Shown here piece by piece: positions 8,073-15,475 of a stretch of DNA of 64,000 nt. Numbering within the stretch: the stretch's first letter is position 1; each line of letters begins with the position of its first letter. This DNA is from DASYLJ01 sp036009625 (GTDB lineage: Bacteria > Desulfobacterota > Binatia > DP-6). The position numbers and the translations under genes were made by a program. The stretch lies in assembly GCA_036009625.1 (NCBI GenBank), contig DASYLJ010000015.1:1-64000 (forward strand). The letters are read 5' to 3'. The notes beneath the pieces were generated by a model, which was not told where the DNA came from, ran no database searches, and saw only the letters and a list, made by a program, of their open reading frames with translations.

Positions 8073-9284
8073 ATGGAGAACGTGCTCGCCGGCATCCGCG
8101 TGGTCGAGGTCGCCCAGTGGTGGTTCGTTCCGGCGGCGGGGGCCATCCTCGCCGACTGGGGTGCCGACGTCATCAAGGTCGAGCATCCCGTCACCGGCGA
8201 TCCGCAACGCGGCCTGATGACGTCGGGATTCTTCCCCAACACCGGCGGCGTCAACTTCATGATGGAGCAGTCGAACCGCGGGAAGCGCAGCGTCGGCATC
8301 GACCTGGCCCACCCCGACGGCCTCGCCACCCTGCTCCGGCTCGTCGAGACGGCGGACATCTTCCTCACCAACTTCCTGCCCGCCGCGCGTCGCCGGCTCG
8401 GCATCGACGTCGAGCACATCCGCGCCGTCAATCCGCGCATCGTCTACGTGCGCGGCCACGGTCACGGCGCGCGCGGACCCGACGTCGAGAAGGGCGGCTA
8501 CGACGCCGCATCGTTCTGGTCGCGTGGCGGCATCGCGCACGCGATCACGCCGAGCGGTGCCGCGGCACCGATCATGCAGCGCGCCGCGCTCGGCGACTCG
8601 GCCGGCGCGATGAGCATCGCGGGGGGCATCGCCGCCGCGCTGTTCCGCCGCGAGCGCACCGGCGAGGCGTCGGTGATCGACGTCTCGCTGCTCGGCACGG
8701 CCATGTGGATTCTCGCGCCCGACATCGTGCTCACCAAGCTCACCGACCAGGAGATGCCGGTCTTCGACCGCAGCAACGCCCCGAATCCCATCGTCAACAG
8801 CTACAAGACGCGCGACGGCCGCTGGCTTTTCCTGAACATGCTGCAGCCCGACCGCTTCTGGCCTGACCTGTGCGCGCACCTCGGTCGCCCCGATCTCGTC
8901 ACCGACGCGCGGTTCGACAGCGGCATGTCGCGCTTCATGAATCGCGAGGCGTGCGTCGCCGAGCTGGAGGCGATCTTCGCGCAGCACACGCTCGACGAGT
9001 GGCGCGTCCGCCTGGCCGACGTCGAGGGCGTGTGGGCGCCGATGCAGAGCGCACGCGAGGTGACTGCGGATCCACAGGTCCTCGCCAACGGCTATCTGCC
9101 CGAGGTCGACCGCGGCGACGGCACGTCCTTCACCCTGGTGGCCAACCCCGTCCAGTTCGACGAGACCCCGACGGACCTGCGGCCCGCGCCTGAGCTCGGC
9201 CAGCACACCGAGGAGGTCCTGCTGGCGAACGGCCTCACCTGGGACGACCTCGCACGGCTCAAAGCGTCGAGCGCGATCAGCTAG
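8073..9284 (+). CDS. Class III acyl-CoA transferase (CaiB/BaiF family)
   Basis: Family III CoA-transferases move CoA between carboxylic acids through an aspartyl-CoA thioester. This 403-aa protein has the N-terminal Rossmann part with VVEVAQWWFVPAAGAILADWG and the ADVIKVEHPVTGDPQR segment, and the conserved GGYDAASFWSRGG near residues 141-153, whose Asp144 is the probable catalytic residue. SNRGKRSVGIDL is also typical. I chose the ATG at 8073 over one 21 bases upstream because it places the first strand at the usual distance. The substrate cannot be read from sequence; carnitine, bile acid, oxalate and methyl-branched acid routes all use this family. It ends in a CTAG shared with the opposite gene. 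Confidence 0.9.
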   Translation: MENVLAGIRVVEVAQWWFVPAAGAILADWGADVIKVEHPVTGDPQRGLMTSGFFPNTGGVNFMMEQSNRGKRSVGIDLAHPDGLATLLRLVETADIFLTNFLPAARRRLGIDVEHIRAVNPRIVYVRGHGHGARGPDVEKGGYDAASFWSRGGIAHAITPSGAAAPIMQRAALGDSAGAMSIAGGIAAALFRRERTGEASVIDVSLLGTAMWILAPDIVLTKLTDQEMPVFDRSNAPNPIVNSYKTRDGRWLFLNMLQPDRFWPDLCAHLGRPDLVTDARFDSGMSRFMNREACVAELEAIFAQHTLDEWRVRLADVEGVWAPMQSAREVTADPQVLANGYLPEVDRGDGTSFTLVANPVQFDETPTDLRPAPELGQHTEEVLLANGLTWDDLARLKASSAIS

Positions 9285-11479
9285 GAGGCGCGCAGGACGC
9301 CGATCTCGGCGCTGGTGGCGCGGCTCAGATCGAGCAGACGGAGGCGGAGGTCGGCCGGCAGCTTGCCCTTCTGCGCCGTCTTGTCGACGACACGATCGAA
9401 CGAGCGCAGCTGGCGATCCGCGCGCTTGAGCACCGCGGCCGCCTTCTTCGCCCGGCGCGCGGTCGTGACCAGCTTGCGCGCCTTCGACACCTTGGCCGTG
9501 AGCTGACGCGCGACGCGCGTGCCGCCGAGTGTCGTCGGCTCCTGCACCGCGAGCGTGTCGGCGAGCGTGCCGAGCCGGCAGTCGACGGCATCGTAGCCCT
9601 GGAGCGGCAAGTCCATGCACGTCAGCGGCAGCGTCGTCGTGGTGGTCGTGGTCGGCACGACGATCGTCGTCGTCGTGGACGGCACGACGATCGTCGTCGA
9701 CGTCGACGTCGTGGTGGGCACGCTCGTCGTCGACGTGGTCGAGGTGACGGAACTCGAGGTCGTGGAGGTCGCCGTCGTCGAGGTGGTGGTGGTGACGGAG
9801 GTGGACGTCGTGCTGGCCACTGAGGTCGAGGTGGTCGAGCTGGTGGACGTGCTCGACGTCGACGAGCTGGTCGTCGTGCTGACGCTGGTCGACGTGGTCG
9901 TCGGCACGAGCGACGACGTCGTCGTGAGCATCGTCGTCGAGCTGGTGGACGTGGTGGACACGGTGCTCGACGTCGTGGTGGACGTGACCGTCGTGCTCGT
10001 ACTCGTCGTCGTCGTGCTGCTGCTCGTCGTCGTCGTCGGCTGACAGGCGATGCAGCACGGCAGGGCGTCGCTCTGGTGGACGTCCGTCACGCCGGGCGTG
10101 ACCTTGGCTGGATTGAAGACGGGTGCCTGCGAGCGATAGATGAGCTGATTGTGCGAGACGGCTCCCGCCGTCAGCGTGCCCAGGATGGTCATCGCGCCGC
10201 TCGCCTCGATGGCGTTGGCGGCGAAGGGGAAGGGGCCGTCGCCGGTGGACACGAGCGCCCCCGCCGCGGCGACGGTGACGTCGCAGCCCTGCAGCTCGAC
10301 GTTACCGCCGAGCCCGGCGATCGGCATCGTGGCGGTCCCCGTGGCCGTGAGGGCCGAGGCGACCGTGACTGCGCCGTCCGACACGATGGAGATCGTCCCA
10401 CCGTCGCCACCGGTCACGTCCATGCTCTCGAAGGCGCTGATGAAGCCGGTGGCGCTGATATCGATGGTGCCACCGCTGGCCGCCGTCCCACCGCTCGGCG
10501 CCGCGATGACCCCGGAGATGCTTATGGTGCCGCCGGCGGTCGCCGTGACGTCGCCGCCGTAGCCGCCACCGGGCCCGCCACCGGCGTCCAACCGTGCGCC
10601 GATGGTGAGGTTTCCGGTGTCGGCGACCAGATCGATGGACGCGCCGTTGCCGCCGCCGCCCGCGCCCTTCGCAGCGATCGGCGCACCGATCGAGAGTGCG
10701 CCAGCGGCGTACAGATCGACGTCGCCCCCGTAGCCACCCGCCCCGTTCGAGGACGTCGTGATGGCGCCCACCGCTGGCAGGAGGGAGAGGCTTCCGCCGA
10801 GCGCCGCCAGGGTGACGCTGCCGCCGTCGAACGAGCCACCGCGGGACGTGATCGGTCCACCGATGGTGAGCGCCAGGTTGGCGTTGATGTCGACGAAGCC
10901 GCCGCTGTCCATCGGCCCGCCCGTCGTGTTGATGCCGGTGCCGCCGATCTCGATGTTGCCGCCGTTGTCGAGGAAGGTGTCGATGTCGATGTTGCCACCG
11001 CTGCCGGCGCCACCCGCCGAGCTCGCCTGCAGGCTACCCATGGCGCTGATGGCCCCACCCGACCGCAGCCCGATCGAGCCGCCACCCGGTTGGGCGCTGA
11101 CGTCGATGACGGTGTCGACGCGGAGCGTGACGTTGCCGGGCGACTCGAGCGCCACGCTCGCACCGGCATTACCCGGGCCACCGGTGGCGACGATCTTCGC
11201 GCCGTTCTCCAGCTCGATCGTCGAGGCGTAGATCGTGATGCCACCCGTCCCCGTGACCGTGAGCGTCTTGCCGGCGCGAATCACGAACGGCCGTGCGCCG
11301 AGGTCGAAGATGACTCCCGCCCCCGTCCCCGAGGCGATGGTGCAGCCGGCCGTGATCTCGCACACGCCCGCACCGGGGTCGCATAGCTGGCCGTTCCCGC
11401 ACAACGCCGCCGCCCTGGCGACGGGCATCAGCGAGAGAAGCAGGCCGAGGAGGAAGGCGACGCGGGTGGGAAAACGCAT
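9281..11479 (-). CDS. Secreted Gly-rich beta-solenoid-like protein with long Thr/Ser linker
   Basis: This 732-aa protein has a signal peptide (residues 1-24, ending in VARAAA). A short Cys segment (CGNGQLCDPGAGVC) is followed by about 400 residues of Gly/Ala/Thr-rich repeats such as GGYGGDVDLYAAGALSIGAP, which look like a parallel beta-solenoid of the filamentous-haemagglutinin type. Residues about 480-618 are almost only Thr, Ser and Val. The last 113 residues form a basic helical domain (KVSKARKLVTTARRAKKA) with two Cys at its start. I infer a cell-surface or extracellular adhesin or matrix protein; no enzymatic motif is seen. A similar layout (Cys segment, Thr/Ser stalk, small tail) is common in Binatota-like genomes. 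Confidence 0.82.
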   Translation of the reverse strand: MRFPTRVAFLLGLLLSLMPVARAAALCGNGQLCDPGAGVCEITAGCTIASGTGAGVIFDLGARPFVIRAGKTLTVTGTGGITIYASTIELENGAKIVATGGPGNAGASVALESPGNVTLRVDTVIDVSAQPGGGSIGLRSGGAISAMGSLQASSAGGAGSGGNIDIDTFLDNGGNIEIGGTGINTTGGPMDSGGFVDINANLALTIGGPITSRGGSFDGGSVTLAALGGSLSLLPAVGAITTSSNGAGGYGGDVDLYAAGALSIGAPIAAKGAGGGGNGASIDLVADTGNLTIGARLDAGGGPGGGYGGDVTATAGGTISISGVIAAPSGGTAASGGTIDISATGFISAFESMDVTGGDGGTISIVSDGAVTVASALTATGTATMPIAGLGGNVELQGCDVTVAAAGALVSTGDGPFPFAANAIEASGAMTILGTLTAGAVSHNQLIYRSQAPVFNPAKVTPGVTDVHQSDALPCCIACQPTTTTSSSTTTTSTSTTVTSTTTSSTVSTTSTSSTTMLTTTSSLVPTTTSTSVSTTTSSSTSSTSTSSTTSTSVASTTSTSVTTTTSTTATSTTSSSVTSTTSTTSVPTTTSTSTTIVVPSTTTTIVVPTTTTTTTLPLTCMDLPLQGYDAVDCRLGTLADTLAVQEPTTLGGTRVARQLTAKVSKARKLVTTARRAKKAAAVLKRADRQLRSFDRVVDKTAQKGKLPADLRLRLLDLSRATSAEIGVLRAS
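9624..10041 (-). repeat. Low-complexity Thr/Ser/Val stalk region
   Basis: About 139 codons alternate among ACG, ACC, AGC, TCG and GTC triplets on the minus strand, so the plus strand reads as GTC/GTG/GAC-rich DNA. The encoded stretch is a likely extended stalk and a possible O-glycosylation target. The plus-strand frame over it gives a poly-Val artefact. It is prone to slippage and to assembly error. Confidence 0.85.
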
Positions 11480-11566
11480 GCGGAAGAGGCGGCGAACGGA
11501 ATGCCAGTCCCTGCCTACCCTCTCGAGTGAAACACTCGCAATAGAAAAACGCCCGTCAAGCCGATT

Positions 11567-12970
11567 TCAGCGATCCTTTGACCGCGCCTCCTCGAAGGCG
11601 GCCAGCGCGCGGCTACGACCTTCGTCCAGGGCCACCACCGGCGGTGGGTAGTCGGGGCAGAGCCCACGGCGCTCAAATGGCAGGATTTCCCATGGCTGGT
11701 GGACCAGCTTCGCCGGCACCCGGGCCAGCTCGGGCACCCAGCGCTTCACGTAGGCGCCCTCGGGATCGAAGCGCTCGCCCTGCCGCAGCGGGGAGAAGAT
11801 GCGATGGAACGGCTGTGCATCGGCTCCGACCCCTGACACCCACTGCCAGTTGCCGCCGTTCTGCGACAACTGCCCGTCCATCAGAGCGGCCATGAAGTGG
11901 GCCTCGCCGAGCCGCCAGTCGAGCAGGAGGTGGCGCGTCAGGAACGACGCAGTCACCATGCGCACCCGGTTGTGCATGAAACCGGTGGCGCGGAGCTCAC
12001 GCATGCCCGCATCCACGAGGGGCACGCCGGTGGTGCCCTCCTGCCAGCGGCGGAATCCGTCGTCGTCGATGCGCCAACGGATGTTCAACGGGCGCAGGCC
12101 CTCGGTCGCGAGGCGGGGATGCTCGTGCAGCAGCTGCGCCCAGAAGTCGCGCCAGGCGAGCTCGCGCGCCCACACCCGCACCCCGGCCCGTCGTGACGGA
12201 TGGTCGGCGGCGACGGCGCGCGCGCGACGCACGGCCTCGGCACCCGAGATGGCTCCCCAACGCAGGTGGTACGAGAGGCGCGACGTGCCGTCGGTCGCGG
12301 GGATGTCGCGTGCCTCGGGATAGTCGGCGACGGCGTGCGTCAGGAAGTGCGCGAGCCGCGCGCGTGCGACCGTCGTGCCCGCGGCCGACACCTCGAGCGC
12401 GGGCGCCGGAATCGCGACGCCGATGTCGTCGAGATCCTCCGCTGCGATCCACTGTCGCGGCGCGGACGCCGCGGGTGACACCGGCTCCGCCTCCCATGCG
12501 CGCGCGAAGGCGCCGTAGACGTGGTACGCACCGCCCGAGCCGGTGCGGATGGTGCCGGGCGCGTGCACGAACGCGGCCTCGGTCGCGCGCACCGTCACCG
12601 CGTCGCGGGCGAGCGCGGTGGCCACCGCGCGTTCGCGCCGTCGCGCTCCCGGCTCGACGTTCGTCGCGTGGGTGACGAGCCGCGCGCCGAGGCGTGACGC
12701 GAGTCGCGGCAGCTCGTCGGCGGCCGCCCCCTCGAGCACGATCAGTCGCGTGCCCTTCGCACGCAGCGCGTCGTCGAGCGCGGCCAGCGTGGCGAACATG
12801 AATGCCAGCCGCCGCTGCGCCTCCCAATGCCGGCGCAGCACCGACGGGTCGAGCACGAACACCCCGGCGACGAGGCCCGCGTCGCGCGGCAACGCCGGGT
12901 TGTCCTGCAGGCGGAGGTCGGAGGTGAACCAGTGGATCGCCGTCGCGGCGGGCTCCCGGGGTGGCGGCAT
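11567..12970 (-). CDS. phrB: Deoxyribodipyrimidine photolyase
   Basis: This flavoenzyme uses blue light to split cyclobutane pyrimidine dimers. The 467-aa protein has the N-terminal antenna-binding Rossmann domain opening with IHWFTSDLRLQDNPAL, and the C-terminal helical FAD domain with WARELAWRDFWAQLL, MRELRATGFMHNRVRM, and GNWQWVSGVGADAQPFHRIF followed by FDPEGAYVKRWVPEL. These are the hallmarks of class I CPD photolyases rather than plant-type or DASH cryptochromes, although a cryptochrome-like role cannot be excluded. The ATG at 12970 leaves a short Pro/Ala leader. A 193-base divergent intergenic region separates it from the 42-aa peptide gene. Confidence 0.93.
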   Translation of the reverse strand: MPPPREPAATAIHWFTSDLRLQDNPALPRDAGLVAGVFVLDPSVLRRHWEAQRRLAFMFATLAALDDALRAKGTRLIVLEGAAADELPRLASRLGARLVTHATNVEPGARRRERAVATALARDAVTVRATEAAFVHAPGTIRTGSGGAYHVYGAFARAWEAEPVSPAASAPRQWIAAEDLDDIGVAIPAPALEVSAAGTTVARARLAHFLTHAVADYPEARDIPATDGTSRLSYHLRWGAISGAEAVRRARAVAADHPSRRAGVRVWARELAWRDFWAQLLHEHPRLATEGLRPLNIRWRIDDDGFRRWQEGTTGVPLVDAGMRELRATGFMHNRVRMVTASFLTRHLLLDWRLGEAHFMAALMDGQLSQNGGNWQWVSGVGADAQPFHRIFSPLRQGERFDPEGAYVKRWVPELARVPAKLVHQPWEILPFERRGLCPDYPPPVVALDEGRSRALAAFEEARSKDR

Positions 12971-13151
12971 GTCGCAGGTTATAGCGCACGGGCGTCCGGT
13001 AAATCCGCGCGGCCACGTTTGTAAACCTGGGATCAGCCGACGGGCAGCACGCCGAGATGGCCACGATTTCCGGGCGTTCTCGCGTGGCCCGGCGATTGCT
13101 CTCTGTCCATCCCAGATTCTCGATGTGCAGCGCGACGAAACGAACGCGCAG

Positions 13152-13157
13152 AAGGAG
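13152..13157 (+). promoter_or_regulatory. Strong Shine-Dalgarno for the 42-aa gene
   Basis: AAGGAG stands 6 bases before the ATG at 13164 and is what sets this short start apart from the longer open frame around it. Confidence 0.75.
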
Positions 13158-13163
13158 CGACCG

Positions 13164-13292
13164 ATGATTCAGAAACGCGATAACGAGAGCGGCCGGGTTG
13201 GATACGTGCTCATGTACTTCATGGGCGTACCGGTCGGCGTGTTGATCATCCTGTGGTTCCTTCTCGGGAACAACATCTTCTCTCCAGGGTGA
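13164..13292 (+). CDS. 42-aa single-pass membrane protein
   Basis: The product has a charged, polar N-terminus (MIQKRDNESGR), one hydrophobic helix (GVPVGVLIILWFLLG) and a short tail NNIFSPG. A near-ideal ribosome binding site and a downstream hairpin make it a self-contained unit. I do not know the function; small single-pass peptides with a Gly-Val-Pro-containing helix are common in Proteobacteria and are usually unannotated. It lies between the divergent photolyase gene and the FAD monooxygenase gene. The much longer open frame that covers it upstream is antisense to the photolyase N-terminus and is not credible. Confidence 0.7.
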   Translation: MIQKRDNESGRVGYVLMYFMGVPVGVLIILWFLLGNNIFSPG

Positions 13293-13307
13293 TCGGGGCC
13301 GGTGGGA

Positions 13308-13332
13308 GCGGGGTCGGCGTCGCTGACCCCGC
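13308..13332 (+). terminator. Candidate terminator after the 42-aa gene
   Basis: An 8-bp perfect GC-rich stem (arms 13308-13315 and 13325-13332) with a 9-base loop lies 16 bases after the stop. There is no T tract. Confidence 0.4.
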
Positions 13333-13380
13333 CATGCCCCTCATGCGCCGCCACCGAAAATAGCGTATCAGTCTCGCCCG

Positions 13381-14877
13381 ATGTCCACGGAGCGAGCAAG
13401 CGGGCTCGGGTCCGCGATCGTGCTCGGGGGCGGCGTCGCCGGACTGGCGACGGCGCGTCTGTTGGCGCGCCATTACCCGCGGGTTCTGGTCCTCGAGCGC
13501 GACGTCCGTCGCGACGCGGCGACGCCTGAGGACGCGTTCCGCGACTGGGAGCGCGGCGGCGTGCCGCAGTTCCGTCACAGCCACGCCTTCCTGGCGCGGC
13601 TGCGGCTCGTGCTACTGGCGCACATGCCCGACGTGCTCGATCGGCTGCGTGACGTCGGCGTCCGCGAAATCACGCTCGCCGAGACCGCACCGCCCGGCAT
13701 GCATTTCGACCAACGCGCAGACGACGAGGACGTCGTGCTGCTGGCGTGCCGTCGCGCGACGTTCGAGTGGGCGCTGCGCGAGAGCCTGCGCGGACGACCG
13801 GGCGTCGAGCTGCGCGAAGGACTTTTCGCCGCCGGGTTGGTTGGCGTCTCGGACAATGGGGGCCGGCCGCGGGTCACGGGCGTCCGGCTCGACGACGGCA
13901 GCGTACTCAGCGCGTCGCTGGTGGTCGACACACTCGGCCGACGGTCGCCGGCGCCGGCGTGGCTGGCGGCGATCGGGGCCGATGCGCCGCGCGAGGTCAG
14001 CAGCGAGACCGGCATCTTCTACTACACGCGCTTCTATCGCCTGCGGCGTGCGCGGGCGCCGCAGGGCACCACCGGCCTCGTCGCGGGCGACCTCGGCTGG
14101 GTGAAGATCGCCGTCTTCCCCGGCGACGCCGACACCTTCTCCATCACCATCGGCGCGCCGATCGACGACGCCAGTCTGAAGACGCTGTCGGATCCACGAA
14201 AGTTCGAGCGCTTCGTCACCGCCTTCCCGCAGATCGCGCCGTGGCGCGCGCGTGGCGTGTCCGATCCGATCAGCGGTTCGGCTACCCCGGTCCTGGTGAT
14301 GGGCCAGCTGCGCAATCGCATGCGCCACTTCGTCGACGCCAACGGCCCGCTCGCACCGGGGCTGATGGTGCTCGGCGACGCCGCCTATCACTCGAACCCG
14401 ATCTACGGCCGCGGCTGCTCGTCGGCCCTGCTGCAGGCATCGCTGCTCGACGAAGCGGTGGGACGCCACCGCGACGATCCGGCGGCTGCCGCGCGCGTGC
14501 TGCATGCGCTGAGCGAGGCCCACGTGCGACCCTTCTGGGACGCCGCGGTGGCGTCCGACCGTCGCATGCTGGGCGACCGTCGCACGCTCCCGACGGGCTC
14601 GCTGGCGATGCTCGTCACGCTCGCCGAGCAGGCGGTCGGCTGGTTCCTCGAGCGCGGCATCCTGCCCGCGACGCGCGTCGACCCCGTCGTCTTCCGCAGC
14701 CTGCTCCGCATCTTCCACATGCTGGAGCCGCCCGAGCAGCTGCTGCGCGATCCCGAGATGCTGGTGCGGTCGTTGCCGATGCTGGCGCGCGCGCTGATGG
14801 GAACCGTGCCGGAGCAGCCGTTCGTGCCGGTGGCGCGCGCCGAAGCGCTGGCGCGCATCGGCGGCGCGGTGGGGTAG
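13381..14877 (+). CDS. FAD-dependent monooxygenase/oxidoreductase
   Basis: The 498-aa protein opens with an FAD-binding Rossmann motif (VLGGGVAGLATARLLAR, residues 14-30) and has a second FAD motif LMVLGDAAYHSNPIYGRGC in the C-terminal half, which places it in the UbiH/halogenase-like flavoprotein superfamily. The C-terminal 130 residues are helical and less conserved. The substrate is unknown; no complete pathway surrounds it. Upstream lies the 42-aa gene with its hairpin, so it is probably transcribed separately. The next gene begins 23 bases after its stop and may share its transcript. Confidence 0.85.
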   Translation: MSTERASGLGSAIVLGGGVAGLATARLLARHYPRVLVLERDVRRDAATPEDAFRDWERGGVPQFRHSHAFLARLRLVLLAHMPDVLDRLRDVGVREITLAETAPPGMHFDQRADDEDVVLLACRRATFEWALRESLRGRPGVELREGLFAAGLVGVSDNGGRPRVTGVRLDDGSVLSASLVVDTLGRRSPAPAWLAAIGADAPREVSSETGIFYYTRFYRLRRARAPQGTTGLVAGDLGWVKIAVFPGDADTFSITIGAPIDDASLKTLSDPRKFERFVTAFPQIAPWRARGVSDPISGSATPVLVMGQLRNRMRHFVDANGPLAPGLMVLGDAAYHSNPIYGRGCSSALLQASLLDEAVGRHRDDPAAAARVLHALSEAHVRPFWDAAVASDRRMLGDRRTLPTGSLAMLVTLAEQAVGWFLERGILPATRVDPVVFRSLLRIFHMLEPPEQLLRDPEMLVRSLPMLARALMGTVPEQPFVPVARAEALARIGGAVG

Positions 14878-14900
14878 CATTCGCGTCCGATCCTCCAGCG

Positions 14901-15350
14901 ATGAAGCAAGAGGCTGGCCGACACGGCCTGCGCGCAATCCTGGGTGAAACGAAGGAGCATCGTCTGGCACGTCTCTTCCGTCGCGTAGGGCCGTTCGTAG
15001 CCGTGGGGCGCCCGGACGAACAGCTCTCGGAGCTCGGCGCCGCGCGGATCTACGTTGGGACCGAGCACTGGCGGCTCATGGTCGACGACCTGATGCTGCG
15101 CGCGGCCGTCGTCGTAGTACAGGCGGCGGAGACGTCGGGGCTTCGCTGGGAATGCCATCGCCTGGTGTCACGGGTGAAGCCGGCGGCGGTGATCTTGTTT
15201 CTGCCATTCCAGTTGCGAGCGGTCCGTGCGCGCCGCGTATGCCCGCTTTCGCGAGTGGGCGGGCCCGGCGGATCCCTGGTGGTCGCGGTCATCACCGGCC
15301 TCTTCGTGGTGTACCTGTTCTTCGCCTGGCTCCTCACCTCGTGGCTCTGA
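14901..15350 (+). CDS. Small membrane protein with apparent internal double frameshift
   Basis: The 149-aa frame has a cytoplasmic alpha/beta part (VGRPDEQLSELGAARIYVG, then a WRLMVDDLMLRAAVVVVQAAE helix-strand) and a C-terminal membrane helix (VVAVITGLFVVYLFFAWLL). The first part resembles a recurring domain of bacterial multi-pass membrane proteins that I cannot name. Between about 15222 and 15281 this frame has poor third-position GC and an odd peptide, while the +1 frame reads AAYARFREWAGPADPWW with good codon use. I infer one inserted and one lost base, either real or an assembly error, so the middle of the protein as translated is doubtful. The function is unknown. Confidence 0.6.
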   Translation: MKQEAGRHGLRAILGETKEHRLARLFRRVGPFVAVGRPDEQLSELGAARIYVGTEHWRLMVDDLMLRAAVVVVQAAETSGLRWECHRLVSRVKPAAVILFLPFQLRAVRARRVCPLSRVGGPGGSLVVAVITGLFVVYLFFAWLLTSWL

Positions 15351-15475
15351 GTCGAGAGGTCACGCGCGGCGGCGGATCACCGAGGCAAATCGCCCCAGAA
15401 TTCGCGTCTCCAGCGACGTTAACCGGTGACGACCTCCAAACGCCGACGGGCGCCCGGAGAATTCAGCCAGGATCG

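Noticed and set aside
9615..10043. A plus-strand frame that encodes long Val runs
   Set aside because: It is the reverse of the Thr/Ser/Val stalk codons and has no start context.
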